From NCBI GenBank assembly GCA_013348845.1, contig CP054675.1, positions 62,001-126,000 on the forward strand: 64,000 nt of DNA. The letters are read 5' to 3'. Shown one piece after another: positions 45,272-54,380 of this stretch (positions are counted from its first letter, which is position 1; every line of letters starts with the position of its first letter). The notes under the pieces were generated by a model. That model saw only the letters and a list, made by a program, of their open reading frames with translations, searched no databases and was not told the DNA's origin. The position numbers and the translations under genes are program-made. Source of the DNA: Candidatus Tepidiaquacella proteinivora (GTDB lineage Bacteria; Bacteroidota; Ignavibacteria; Tepidaquicellales; Tepidaquicellaceae).

Positions 45272-47041
45272 TCAAACTTTATGATACATTTTCTCAATAA
45301 TATCCTTATATTTTTCCTCTACAAATTTTCTTTTTATTTTTAATGTTGGAGTTAATTCTCCGTTCTCTATTGAAAAAGCTTCTTTTAATATTGAGAATTT
45401 TCTTATCTTTTCATGCGGTGCCAAATCTTTTTGTTTTTCGTTTATATCTTTTTCAATTCTTTTCTTTATTAATTCATTTGCAAATAAATCCTCTTCTTCT
45501 TTTATACCAAGTTCCTTTGCAAGCTCTTTTAGTGCTTCATTTTCAAGCACTATTAATGCTGTTACATACATCCGTTCATTACCAACAATCAGAACCTGAT
45601 CTATGTATGGAATTTGTAATATTAACTCTTCAATATGCATAGGAGCAATATATTTTCCACCCGAAGATTTAAACAATGATTTCTTCCTGTCTGTAATTTT
45701 AATAAAGCCATCTTCATCCATTTCTCCTATATCTTCAGTATGTAACCAACCATTAACGATTGTTTTTGCAGTTTCTTCCGGATTATTGTAATATCCTTTC
45801 ATAACCAAATCACCTTTCACTAAAATTTCTCCGTCAGAAGCAATATTTACTGAAACACCATCAAGAGGCGGTCCTACTGTACCATATTTATTAAATTCTG
45901 GTCTGTTAACTGATATTACGGGTGATGTTTCAGTCATACCATAACCTTCAAGGGTTACTATCCCGATTCTGTCGAAAAATTCACCAATTGTTTTATTCAA
46001 TGCACCGCCACCGGAGACAAAAAATTTCAATCTGCCACCAGTCTTTTCTCTGATTGTTTTGAATACAAGTTTATCTGCAAGCATCCATTTGAAAGAAGTT
46101 TTTTTAATTTTCGGATTCCTTGCAATATCAATTGCCCATTTGAAAAGTCTTTTCTTTGCACCTTTTGGCATTTCTTCAAAACTCTTGTTTAATCTGTTAT
46201 ACATTTTATCCAGTAATCTTGGAACCGTAATTACTATTGTTGGTTTTACCTCTTGCATTTGTAATCCTATTGTGTCTATGCTTTGAGCATAATAAATTCT
46301 TGAACTATTAAAAAAGGGGAAGTAATATCCTGTTGTTCTTTCATATATATGTGAATAGGGAAGATATGAAAGAAATACGTCACTTGAATTAATATTTAAA
46401 ACCTTATAACATGCTGCCAGATTACCATAAATATTTTTATGAGTTAACATTACACCTTTCGGAATTCCCGTAGTGCCGGAAGTATATATTATAGTTATTA
46501 TATCTTCCGGATTTATCCTTTTTGATTTATCTTCAAATATTTTAATCAGTTCATTTTTATTATATTGTTGCTTGTTGTTATAAATCTTATCTATTGAACT
46601 AATTAACTTTTCATCTTTCTGTTTGTAATCAAAAAAAGTTATAATTTTTTTTAAATGTGGTAAATCTTTCTTAATCTTTAACAATTTTTCTAACTGAAGA
46701 TTATTTGATACGCACGCTATTTTTGCATTTGAATCTTTCAGAATAAATTTTATAGATTCTGAGCTTAAGGTAGTATAGACAGGTACATTTATTCTTTTTG
46801 CAAGTAATGTTCCGATGTCTGCAATTATCCATTCAACCCTATTCTCAGATATTATAGCCACAGTATCATTTTCCTTTAGTTTGGAACTTTCAATAAATTC
46901 AGAAAAATTCAGTATTTTGTTGAATAAATCTATAACACTCGTGCCGAAATATTTATCGTTAATTTTTGTGAAAATTATTTCTTCTTCGGGTTTGCTTCTT
47001 TTCAATAATTCAATAGATAAATCAATCAGAGTTTCTTTCAT
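45272..47041 (-). CDS. Long-chain fatty-acid-CoA ligase (AMP-dependent synthetase)
   Basis: This 589-residue enzyme activates fatty acids to acyl-CoA through an acyl-adenylate. The P-loop is IIYTSGTTGIPKGVMLTHKN (about 184-203). EGYGMTETSPVISVN (about 357-371), WLHTEDIGEMDEDGFIKITDRKKSLFKSSGGKYIAP (about 433 onward) and the C-terminal catalytic Lys region complete the fold. The layout matches the FadD15-like bacterial long-chain group. It is monocistronic, with nuoA downstream of a 40-base gap on the same strand. Confidence 0.92.
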   Translation of the reverse strand: MKETLIDLSIELLKRSKPEEEIIFTKINDKYFGTSVIDLFNKILNFSEFIESSKLKENDTVAIISENRVEWIIADIGTLLAKRINVPVYTTLSSESIKFILKDSNAKIACVSNNLQLEKLLKIKKDLPHLKKIITFFDYKQKDEKLISSIDKIYNNKQQYNKNELIKIFEDKSKRINPEDIITIIYTSGTTGIPKGVMLTHKNIYGNLAACYKVLNINSSDVFLSYLPYSHIYERTTGYYFPFFNSSRIYYAQSIDTIGLQMQEVKPTIVITVPRLLDKMYNRLNKSFEEMPKGAKKRLFKWAIDIARNPKIKKTSFKWMLADKLVFKTIREKTGGRLKFFVSGGGALNKTIGEFFDRIGIVTLEGYGMTETSPVISVNRPEFNKYGTVGPPLDGVSVNIASDGEILVKGDLVMKGYYNNPEETAKTIVNGWLHTEDIGEMDEDGFIKITDRKKSLFKSSGGKYIAPMHIEELILQIPYIDQVLIVGNERMYVTALIVLENEALKELAKELGIKEEEDLFANELIKKRIEKDINEKQKDLAPHEKIRKFSILKEAFSIENGELTPTLKIKRKFVEEKYKDIIEKMYHKV

Positions 47042-47224
47042 AAAATATTTAATTCATTGTTTTAAAATATTTCAAAAATATACAACCTTAAAAACAGAAA
47101 AAAGTTAATATAAATTGTGTTTTAGATATTTCTTTATTTTTTCTGTAATTTATTAAATAAATAGAAAATTATGGTTTTAATCAGATTTTTAAATAAATGA
47201 AGTTTTTTAATCATTAAAAAATTG

Positions 47225-47232
47225 TATTTTTG
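47225..47232 (+). promoter_or_regulatory. -7 promoter box of the lemA operon
   Basis: TATTTTTG matches TAnnTTTG and lies 18 bases before the lemA ATG at 47251. No clear -33 TTG at 20 bases was found. Confidence 0.4.
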
Positions 47233-47250
47233 TATAAAATAATTTATAAT

Positions 47251-47871
47251 ATGAAAAAAACAGTATTAATTGGTTTAATTATTTTCCTGATAATTATCAT
47301 TCCGATTTCATTTTTTGGATGTAATTATAATACCCTTGTAAGACTTGAAGAGAGAGTTAAACAGGCATGGGCTCAGGTAGAAAATCAATATCAAAGAAGA
47401 ATGGATTTAATTCCGAATTTAATTAAAACTGTCCAAGGGGCTGCAGATTTTGAAAGAACTGTTCTTACAGAAGTCACTGATGCAAGGAGTAAAGCAGGGC
47501 AGATGCAATTAAAAGCAGATGATTTAACTGACCCTGATAAATTTGCAAAGTTTCAACAGGCACAAGACCAACTTTCAAGCGCTATTTCAAGATTGTTAGT
47601 TGTAGTGGAGCGTTATCCGGAGTTAAAGTCAAATCAAAACTTTCTTGAATTACAGGCGCAACTTGAAGGTACGGAAAACAGAATTTCTGTTGAGAGAAAG
47701 AATTTTAATGATGCGGTTCAAACTTATAATTCTAAAGTAAGGTCTTTTCCGATTAACCTTGTTGCTGGAATATTTGGATTTAAACAAATGGAGTATTTCA
47801 AGGGTAGAGAAGGGAGTGACAGACCACCGGATGTAGAATTTGAGTTCAATAAAAAAGAAGAGAAAAAATAA
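47251..47871 (+). CDS. LemA family protein
   Basis: This 206-residue protein has an N-terminal membrane segment (VLIGLIIFLIIIIPISFFG, about 5-23) followed by CNYNTLVRLEERVKQAWAQVENQYQRRMDLIPNLI, the LemA helix, and VTDARSKAG. The rest is coiled helix with a conserved FNDAVQTYNSKVRSFP segment (about 152-167). LemA proteins are membrane-anchored helical bundles of unclear role. The Cys after the hydrophobic segment could be lipid-modified. A longer frame from 47230 would place the start inside the promoter region, so I use the ATG at 47251. The fusion gene follows at 30 bases. Confidence 0.88.
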   Translation: MKKTVLIGLIIFLIIIIPISFFGCNYNTLVRLEERVKQAWAQVENQYQRRMDLIPNLIKTVQGAADFERTVLTEVTDARSKAGQMQLKADDLTDPDKFAKFQQAQDQLSSAISRLLVVVERYPELKSNQNFLELQAQLEGTENRISVERKNFNDAVQTYNSKVRSFPINLVAGIFGFKQMEYFKGREGSDRPPDVEFEFNKKEEKK

Positions 47872-47900
47872 ATTTTTTTTAAAATAAAAGTAATTTTTTT

Positions 47901-50339
47901 GTGCAAGCAGTAATTATGGCTGGTGGCTTTGGTACGCGGTTAAGGCCGCTTACCAATAATTTGCCAAAACCAATGGTACCAGTTGTTAATAAACCAATGA
48001 TGGAACATTTGGTAACATTGTTAAAAATACATAATATTACTGATTATATTATGCTTTTATATTACCAGCCAGAAACTATAAAAAGCTACTTTGGTGATGG
48101 TAGCAGGTTTGGTGTCAATATTAGATATGTTGTTCCACAAAGGGATTATGGTACCGCCGGTGCTGTAAAATGTGCTGAAGAATATATTAATGATGACTTC
48201 CTTGTTATAAGTGGTGATGTCCTAACAGATTTTAATTTAACTGACTTTTATAATTTTCATTCATCAAAAAAGTCAATTGCGACTATATCTCTATATAGTT
48301 CCGATAATCCATTACAATACGGAATTGTTTTAACTGATAATGATAATAGGATTGTGCAATTCCTTGAAAAACCATCTTCATCAGAGGTTTTTTCTGATAC
48401 CATCAATACTGGTATTTATTTTTTAAAGAAGGAAGCATTAAACTTTATTCCTGAAGGTGAGAATTTTGATTTTTCAAAAGATTTATTCCCATTACTGCTT
48501 GAAAAAGGAATTAGTATTTATGGTTTTAAAAACAAAGGGTATTGGCGGGATATTGGAAATCTGGAAGAATATCTTTATGGTAACATAGATGTATTGAATG
48601 ATGCTTTATATTACATTAAAGCAAGGGACTACTATGGCAATTGTGTTAGTCCTACTGCTAAAATCGAATCTGGAGTAACTATTGAAAATAGTGTAATCGG
48701 AGAAAATGTTTATTTAGGGAAGAATGTTTCCGTCAGAAATTCTGTTATTTGGGATAATGTTAAAATATCTGATAATACTACAATTCTTAATGATGTTATC
48801 GGTCGTAATACTGAAATTGGAGATAACACAAGAATTAACGATTTCGTTTTTATAGGTGATGATTGTAAAATTGGTAAAAATGTTTTTATCAGTTCAAGCT
48901 TAAAAATCTGGAACAAGAAAGTTGTTAATAATAATGCTAAGATAACAAGAAGTCTGATTTACGAAGAAACCTTTTTCAATGAATTATTTACTGATTCTCG
49001 TATAACAGGGCTTTCTAATTTGCAGATTAATCCTGAATTTGCTGCCAAACTTGGTTCTGCTTACGGTGCTTTTATTGGGCAGAATAATTATGTTATGGTT
49101 GGAAGAGATATTGATGATATTTCAAATATGATAAAACGCTCCATAACAAGTGGTATTCTTTCTGCTGGCGTAAATGTGATTGATTTACAGGTTATTCCTA
49201 TTCCTATGTTAAGGCAGGAATTAAAAAATGGTACTGGAGCGGGTGGAATTTTTGTCAGAAAATCGCCATTTGATGCTGATTTAACTGATATAATTTTCTT
49301 TGATAGTGATGGTAAAGATTTATCTAGCGGAAAGACTAAATCAATCGAAAGATTATATTTTAGTGAGGAGTATCAGCGTGCACCATACAATAATGTTGGG
49401 ACGTTGAAATATCCCGAAAGAACTAATGAAAAATATAAAGAACACTTCCTTAGATGTCTTGATGTAAGTGTTATTAGAAAAAGAAAATTCAAACTTGTAA
49501 TTGATTATTCTTTTGGAATTACTTCTACGATTTTTCCGAATATTCTTGGTGAATTCAATTGCGAAACAGTATCACTTTCTGCGCATCTTGATAAGAATAG
49601 AATAACAAGAAATGCAAAAGAATTCAATTCTCAGTTAAATAATCTTTGCTTTGTTGTTAAATCTTTAAATTTTGATTATGGATTTATGATTGATGCTGGT
49701 GGTGAAAAAATTTGGCTTGCAACGAATGAAGGCAAAATTTTAGATGATGATAGGTTTTTATCTATTGTTGTTAAATTGTTCTTATTAGTTACTCCTGATG
49801 TAAAGAAAATTGCTGTACCTGTACAGGCATCTACAGAAATTGATTTAATTGCAAAAGAACATAATGTCGAAGTTATTAGAGTTAAGAACACGCATTATTC
49901 TATGATGAGAGCATTGGATGATAAAGAGGTAAAGTTTGCCGGCGGAACAAAGCGAGGATTTCTATTCCCTGATTTTCTTTATGCAACTGACGGAATGTTT
50001 TCTGTAGCCAAAATTATGGAAATGATTGCGAAATCCGGATTAAATATTAAGGACATTGATGCAATGATTCCGAAATTTTATATGAGAAAACTAAATATGA
50101 ATTGCATTAAAGAAGAAAAAGGCAGAGTTATGCGAAAATTTATGGAACAAACTATGGAATACAGGCAACTGCTCATTGATGGTGTTAAAATATTTATTAA
50201 TGATACCGATACAGTGCTATGTATTCCTGATAAAACAAGAGATATTATTCATTTAAATGTTGAAGCAGATACACCTGAAAAAGCGGATTCATTGCTCGAA
50301 AAGTATAAAATTGAATTAGAAAAATATATTAAAAACTAA
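47901..50339 (+). CDS. Sugar-nucleotidyltransferase / phosphomannomutase-like fusion
   Basis: This 812-residue protein starts with GTG (MQAVIMAGGFGTRLRPLT). Residues 1-230 are a nucleotidyltransferase with the GGxGTRLRPLTxxxPKPM signature, residues about 245-360 are left-handed beta-helix hexapeptide repeats (IENSVIGENVYLGKNVSVRN), and residues about 375-800 are a phosphoglucomutase/phosphomannomutase fold. The mutase serine loop has the form AGGIFVRKSP rather than TASHNP, so the mutase part probably lacks normal activity. Related fusions are common in cyanobacteria and other phyla and are annotated as mannose-1-phosphate guanylyltransferases. It likely supplies GDP-mannose-type sugars. Confidence 0.85.
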   Translation: MQAVIMAGGFGTRLRPLTNNLPKPMVPVVNKPMMEHLVTLLKIHNITDYIMLLYYQPETIKSYFGDGSRFGVNIRYVVPQRDYGTAGAVKCAEEYINDDFLVISGDVLTDFNLTDFYNFHSSKKSIATISLYSSDNPLQYGIVLTDNDNRIVQFLEKPSSSEVFSDTINTGIYFLKKEALNFIPEGENFDFSKDLFPLLLEKGISIYGFKNKGYWRDIGNLEEYLYGNIDVLNDALYYIKARDYYGNCVSPTAKIESGVTIENSVIGENVYLGKNVSVRNSVIWDNVKISDNTTILNDVIGRNTEIGDNTRINDFVFIGDDCKIGKNVFISSSLKIWNKKVVNNNAKITRSLIYEETFFNELFTDSRITGLSNLQINPEFAAKLGSAYGAFIGQNNYVMVGRDIDDISNMIKRSITSGILSAGVNVIDLQVIPIPMLRQELKNGTGAGGIFVRKSPFDADLTDIIFFDSDGKDLSSGKTKSIERLYFSEEYQRAPYNNVGTLKYPERTNEKYKEHFLRCLDVSVIRKRKFKLVIDYSFGITSTIFPNILGEFNCETVSLSAHLDKNRITRNAKEFNSQLNNLCFVVKSLNFDYGFMIDAGGEKIWLATNEGKILDDDRFLSIVVKLFLLVTPDVKKIAVPVQASTEIDLIAKEHNVEVIRVKNTHYSMMRALDDKEVKFAGGTKRGFLFPDFLYATDGMFSVAKIMEMIAKSGLNIKDIDAMIPKFYMRKLNMNCIKEEKGRVMRKFMEQTMEYRQLLIDGVKIFINDTDTVLCIPDKTRDIIHLNVEADTPEKADSLLEKYKIELEKYIKN

Positions 50340-50354
50340 ATATTTTATTGTGAT

Positions 50355-50825
50355 ATGAAAATTAGTGATATTTTAAATGAAGATTTGATTGAGGTAAATT
50401 TACCAGTGACAGATAAGGAAGACGCAATCAATAAGATGATTGACCTTGCTTCAAAGTCCGGGAAATTTATTGATATTGACGAAGTGAGAAAAAGTGTTTT
50501 TGAGAGAGAAAAACTTGTCTCAACTGGTGTAGGTAAAGGTTTCGCTATTCCGCACTCAAAAACTGATAGTGTTTCTGATGTCGTTGCTTCATTTGCTGTT
50601 TTAAAGGAACCAATTGATTTTGAATCAATAGATGGTGAACCGGTTAAGTTTATTTTTCTTTTGATTGGAAAAGATTCTCATTTGAATATTCATATTAAGT
50701 TACTCAGTCGCATTTCAAGATTGATGAATAATGATGAATTCAGAGATAAACTTCAGCACGCTGATACAAAAGAGAAAATATTAAATTTGTTTAAAGAAGA
50801 AGAGAAAAGTTATATTGATTTATAA
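50355..50825 (+). CDS. PTS EIIA (fructose/nitrogen-regulatory type)
   Basis: This 156-residue cytoplasmic protein has the phosphohistidine motif GKGFAIPHSKTDSV (about 60-73) of the PTS_EIIA_2 domain, followed by VASFAVLKEPIDFES and LLIGKDSHLNIHIKLLSRI. No other PTS gene is adjacent, so a regulatory role like EIIA-Ntr is more likely than sugar uptake (inference). It lies 16 bases after the nucleotidyltransferase fusion. Confidence 0.85.
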   Translation: MKISDILNEDLIEVNLPVTDKEDAINKMIDLASKSGKFIDIDEVRKSVFEREKLVSTGVGKGFAIPHSKTDSVSDVVASFAVLKEPIDFESIDGEPVKFIFLLIGKDSHLNIHIKLLSRISRLMNNDEFRDKLQHADTKEKILNLFKEEEKSYIDL

Positions 50826-50923
50826 TTAAAGTTATATTAGTAATAAATCCCCCTTATTTATTTAAGAAAAATACATTTAATAGGGAAATTATCAGGTTCC
50901 GGTATTAATTTAACAATACATTT

Positions 50924-51442
50924 CTATTCTTTCGGAACAAATAATCTCGGGCATTGTGGCACTTCAGATTTAATATAAATATATCCACACTCTCTGCATA
51001 TACTTCCTTGATTTTCACGATTAAATATTTTTTCGAATATTTCTTTTATGTGTTCTTTTGTCTTCTCAATAAATGTTTCATTAAATACCTGCTCTGATGG
51101 TTCAGTCCCGTTATATTTCAACTTTGTCTCCGCAATACTGAAATTTCTTTTTCTCGGGAATACAATTACAATTTGCAGCATTATATTTTCATCAAGTTTA
51201 TTATAGTATTCCAATATAATCTCTGTCTTTCGTCCCTTATCATATTCCTCTGAATAAGAATATATATAATAGTAATTATCGGTATCTAATGCAGTTGGAA
51301 TTAGTTTGTTAATTTTCTTTGTTCGTGTTAAAAAACATTTTGCTTCATGACCGTAAGAACTGTATCTTTCTAATTCTTCAGAGTTGAATTTCACTTTAAA
51401 AATATACTCTCTGTTTCTAAGTTTCTTCGGTATTATCTTCAT
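50924..51442 (-). CDS. Unrecognised protein with C-terminal zinc-ribbon-like end
   Basis: I do not recognise this 172-residue protein. It has no signal peptide. Residues 1-110 alternate strands (FKVKFNSEELERYSSYG, then EEYDKGRKTEIILEYYNKLDE) and 115-145 are helical. The end, SICRECGYIYIKSEVPQCPRLF, has C-x2-C-x12-C and suggests part of a metal site. Base composition resembles the neighbours. It is bounded by a plus-strand PTS gene on the left and a divergent T9SS gene on the right. Confidence 0.5.
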   Translation of the reverse strand: MKIIPKKLRNREYIFKVKFNSEELERYSSYGHEAKCFLTRTKKINKLIPTALDTDNYYYIYSYSEEYDKGRKTEIILEYYNKLDENIMLQIVIVFPRKRNFSIAETKLKYNGTEPSEQVFNETFIEKTKEHIKEIFEKIFNRENQGSICRECGYIYIKSEVPQCPRLFVPKE

Positions 51443-51553
51443 ATTTTAAATTTTTAGTTTAAAAATAATTATTTTATTTAATTTAAACAAAAGAATTAAA
51501 TCTTGAATTTTATTTTATTTATTTTAACATTATTTTATTTAAAAAAATTTAAT

Positions 51554-52810
51554 ATGGTCAGAAAATTTTATTTTATAATTTCTCTGATATTTCTTTCCTA
51601 TTACAATATTTTTCCGCAATGGTTTCTGCAACAGACAAATACAAACTGCTTTATTTCAAAAATAAGAATGCTAAATGCAAACACCGGTTTTGCAATTGGT
51701 GATAGTTCTCTTCTGCTTAGAACTACAAATGGTGGTTTAAATTGGGAACATATCAACACAGGAACTACTCCTGATGATTTTTTTATGGGTTTGCATTTTA
51801 TCAATAATGAAACCGGCTGGCTTTGCGGTGGTTATATGGGTGGTTTTGGTAATTCCAAAATTCTTAAAACAACTAATAGTGGCTTTAACTGGTCTATACA
51901 ATATTATCAAACATCCACTTATTTTTTTAATATATGGTTTATTGATGAAAATACAGGTTTTGTAGTCGGATTTGATGGTAAATTTATGTTCACTTCAAAT
52001 GGTGGTGTGAATTGGGTTGACAGATATGTTACCGGAGTTGATATATGGACTATTCAATTTTTAAATTCAAATACGGGTTTTATTGCAGGTAATTTGGGAA
52101 TGATAAGAAAAACTACTGATGGCGGTATGAGTTTCAGTTTAATGAATTCATCAACTCAATTGAGAATTGCATCTATCTTTTTCACAGATTTATTTAATGG
52201 TTATGCTGTTTGTGATAGTGAAACTGTTTTAAAAACAACTGATGGCGGTTTGAATTGGGTCTCTCAGAAATTAGGTTCTAATATCGGATACGAGTCTGTA
52301 TTTTTTATTAATCAAAATACTGGTTATGTGGTAGGTAACTGGTTTGAAATTCCGACTTATAAATTAATTAAAACTACTAATGCCGGTATAAACTGGTTCA
52401 CTGTTCAGCAGGGTTATGGCGATCCATATTTTGACATATTTTTTACTGATGAAAATACTGGTTGGATTTGTGGATACAATGGTTTAATTTTAAAAACAAC
52501 AAACGGTGGGGGAACATTCATTAAAAAGTATTCTGAATATAATCCACAATCTTATTCGTTATCGCAAAATTACCCTAACCCTTTTAATTCCTTTACGAGA
52601 ATTGATTTTCATATTCCGGAATATACTTTTGTTACTCTGAAAATTTTTAATTCAATCGGTCAGGAATTAAAAACAGTTGTCTGTGATTTCCTTTCACCAG
52701 ATATTTATTCTGTTGTTTTGGATTTATATGATTTACCGTCAGGAATTTATTTCTATAATTTAAAAACAGGCAACTTTTCAGAAACAAAAAAATTAATATT
52801 AATCAAATAA
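51554..52810 (+). CDS. T9SS-secreted YCF48-like propeller protein
   Basis: The ATG at 51554 (MVRKFYFIISLIFLSYYN) gives a proper signal peptide; a longer frame from a TTG at 51503 has no advantage. The 418-residue product contains seven repeats of the form T-G-x-x-x-G-x-x-G-x-x-x-K-T-T-N-G-G-x-x-W (for example LKTTDGGLNWVSQK), a YCF48/photosystem-assembly-like propeller. It ends with a type A T9SS domain (LSQNYPNPFNSFTRIDFHIP through NLKTGNFSETKKLILIK). It is divergent from the zinc-ribbon gene, with only 111 bases between them. Confidence 0.82.
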   Translation: MVRKFYFIISLIFLSYYNIFPQWFLQQTNTNCFISKIRMLNANTGFAIGDSSLLLRTTNGGLNWEHINTGTTPDDFFMGLHFINNETGWLCGGYMGGFGNSKILKTTNSGFNWSIQYYQTSTYFFNIWFIDENTGFVVGFDGKFMFTSNGGVNWVDRYVTGVDIWTIQFLNSNTGFIAGNLGMIRKTTDGGMSFSLMNSSTQLRIASIFFTDLFNGYAVCDSETVLKTTDGGLNWVSQKLGSNIGYESVFFINQNTGYVVGNWFEIPTYKLIKTTNAGINWFTVQQGYGDPYFDIFFTDENTGWICGYNGLILKTTNGGGTFIKKYSEYNPQSYSLSQNYPNPFNSFTRIDFHIPEYTFVTLKIFNSIGQELKTVVCDFLSPDIYSVVLDLYDLPSGIYFYNLKTGNFSETKKLILIK

Positions 52811-52820
52811 CTAAACTTAT

Positions 52821-54053
52821 TTATTTATCATAAGTCAGTAATCGTCGCTCACCTTCAATGTTTTTAAATTCCCTGATATCCTGAGTAACTTCCAGAGTAC
52901 CAAGATACTCTCCTTTTTCATTTCTTACAGCATAATATGCAATATGAACATACATACCCTGAAAATTTATCCAGAACTTTGCGCTGTCTTGCTTCCCAGT
53001 CCTGAAATCTTCAAGAATCTTATTTACGATATGAACGCTTGAAGGCGGATGGCAGTTTTGAACTTCTCTACCAAGTATTGCTTTATTCCTTTCGAAAATT
53101 CTTTTTGCGCCGTGTGAGAAAAACTTTACTTTATCATCTTTATCTACAAATGTTAAATCCACAGGTAAAGCATTTAATACACTTTCGAGTTCTTCTGGTG
53201 AAAATGACCCGGTAGATAATTTTATCCTATCTTTTGAAATTTTATTTTCTTCTTCCTTGACTTCTAAATCCGGTTTCCATTCTACATCCGGCACATATAG
53301 GCAATAACCAATGTCATCAATCTGACTATATATTTCATACCATTCAATTTCCGTAAATCTATCCAGACACATCGGGAATAATATCTTATCTTCTTTCTCT
53401 ATCATTTCCAGTATTGCATTTGCAGTCGGTTCCAGAATAGTATCAATAAGTCTGCTTAACTCTTCATTTGTAATTTTTTCAGTTTGTTTCAATGATTCTT
53501 TTGACGCTTTGATAAATCTTCTTACTTCGTCATCTTTTCCCCACATAACTTTTGATGGTCCTGTTATTCCGTATTTTTCAAGGTAGGGGAATATCAGATT
53601 TTCTTTTTTAGAATAGTGCTTTTCTATATCAGATAAACTGTTAAGGATTTTTAATATCTCCATCGCTGATTCTGCGGCATTTATTGGCTCTGTTGGATAC
53701 TTAACTGCAATAAAAATTTCTTTAAGTTTTGATAATTCTTCAGATATTGCGCTGTTTTCCTTCTTAAATATATTAATCGGGTGTCCTTCTGGTATAATCT
53801 TTTCAAAAGAGAAATCAATATTTCCTTTTACTGCTTGCGAATGTAAGTCGCAGTATTTCTGTATCTCCTGCACCGGCATTCCCTGAGATATTAATTCCTG
53901 TTCCGCCTGTACAATTTCTCCGTATGGAACTTTTCCGAGCATCTCTGATAACTGTTTTCTTACTGTTTCTACATCTATGCCTTGATGTAGTTTCAGGAAT
54001 AATGTTTTTAGCTCTTCTATTCTCTTTCTGCTGTTGTTTATTAGTTCGCTCAT
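52821..54053 (-). CDS. DUF438-hemerythrin-PAS sensor protein
   Basis: This 410-residue cytoplasmic protein starts with a DUF438 domain (about 15-85: LFLKLHQGIDVETVRKQLSEM). A hemerythrin-like four-helix bundle covers about 110-235, with candidate iron ligands in EKHYSKKENLIFPYLEKYG and IEKEDKILFPMCLD. A PAS domain covers about 290-400 (LNALPVDLTFVDKDDKVKFFSHGAKRIF, CHPPSSVHIVNKILEDF). Such proteins are thought to sense or handle oxygen or nitric oxide. A strong GGAG site lies seven bases before the ATG. An FNR/DNR-like box lies 71 bases upstream, which fits redox or NO control. Confidence 0.88.
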   Translation of the reverse strand: MSELINNSRKRIEELKTLFLKLHQGIDVETVRKQLSEMLGKVPYGEIVQAEQELISQGMPVQEIQKYCDLHSQAVKGNIDFSFEKIIPEGHPINIFKKENSAISEELSKLKEIFIAVKYPTEPINAAESAMEILKILNSLSDIEKHYSKKENLIFPYLEKYGITGPSKVMWGKDDEVRRFIKASKESLKQTEKITNEELSRLIDTILEPTANAILEMIEKEDKILFPMCLDRFTEIEWYEIYSQIDDIGYCLYVPDVEWKPDLEVKEEENKISKDRIKLSTGSFSPEELESVLNALPVDLTFVDKDDKVKFFSHGAKRIFERNKAILGREVQNCHPPSSVHIVNKILEDFRTGKQDSAKFWINFQGMYVHIAYYAVRNEKGEYLGTLEVTQDIREFKNIEGERRLLTYDK

Positions 54054-54123
54054 TATTTTCTCCTTTTTTTATAATACAAAACAAGAAGAGTTGAACAATA
54101 ATTTAAAAATATTACCATAATCT

Positions 54124-54137
54124 TTGATAAATGTCAA
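54124..54137. promoter_or_regulatory. FNR/DNR/HcpR-like operator
   Basis: TTGATAAATGTCAA has the form TTGAT-N4-GTCAA, nine of ten matches to the CRP/FNR-family consensus TTGAT-N4-ATCAA. Read toward the DUF438-hemerythrin gene it is TTGAC-N4-ATCAA, 71 bases upstream of the ATG, a distance that suits an activator site near -41 with a short leader. Confidence 0.5.
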
Positions 54138-54280
54138 ATAATTATGTTTTAAGTTTTTTATTATTGAAATCAAAAATTTATAAAATATGCGATATGCTAT
54201 TTCAAAAGAAATTCTCTTTAACTGGTTTCTGGTAATAATCCAATATTGATTTTAGTGATTTGGTGTGTTGAAAAATCTAT

Positions 54281-54313
54281 ACTATTTAAAAAATAGTAAG
54301 TATACCTACTATT
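54281..54313. repeat. Overlapping palindromes in the 54054-54380 intergenic region
   Basis: ACTATTT-AAA-AAATAGT (54281-54297) is a perfect inverted repeat. Its right arm is also the left arm of a second one, arms AATAGTA and TACTATT around a GTATAC core (54292-54313). The two hairpins are mutually exclusive. They sit 3' of the 54381 gene and about 240 bases upstream of the DUF438 gene. The rest of this 327-base gap holds the FNR-like box and the ribosome-binding site. Confidence 0.4.
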
Positions 54314-54380
54314 TATATTATTGATTTATAAAGGTAAGTTATATATGCTTAATACAATAAGTGATTTATTTTAATATATC

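Noticed and set aside
53240-53560. Decay of the hemerythrin domain in the DUF438 protein
   Set aside because: His and Glu candidates for the iron site are spread as expected for the family. I could not align each ligand with certainty, so no loss is claimed.
53815-54084. 89-codon minus-strand frame overlapping the DUF438 start
   Set aside because: It is out of frame within a clearly conserved gene, and its composition is Arg/Lys-rich shadow sequence.
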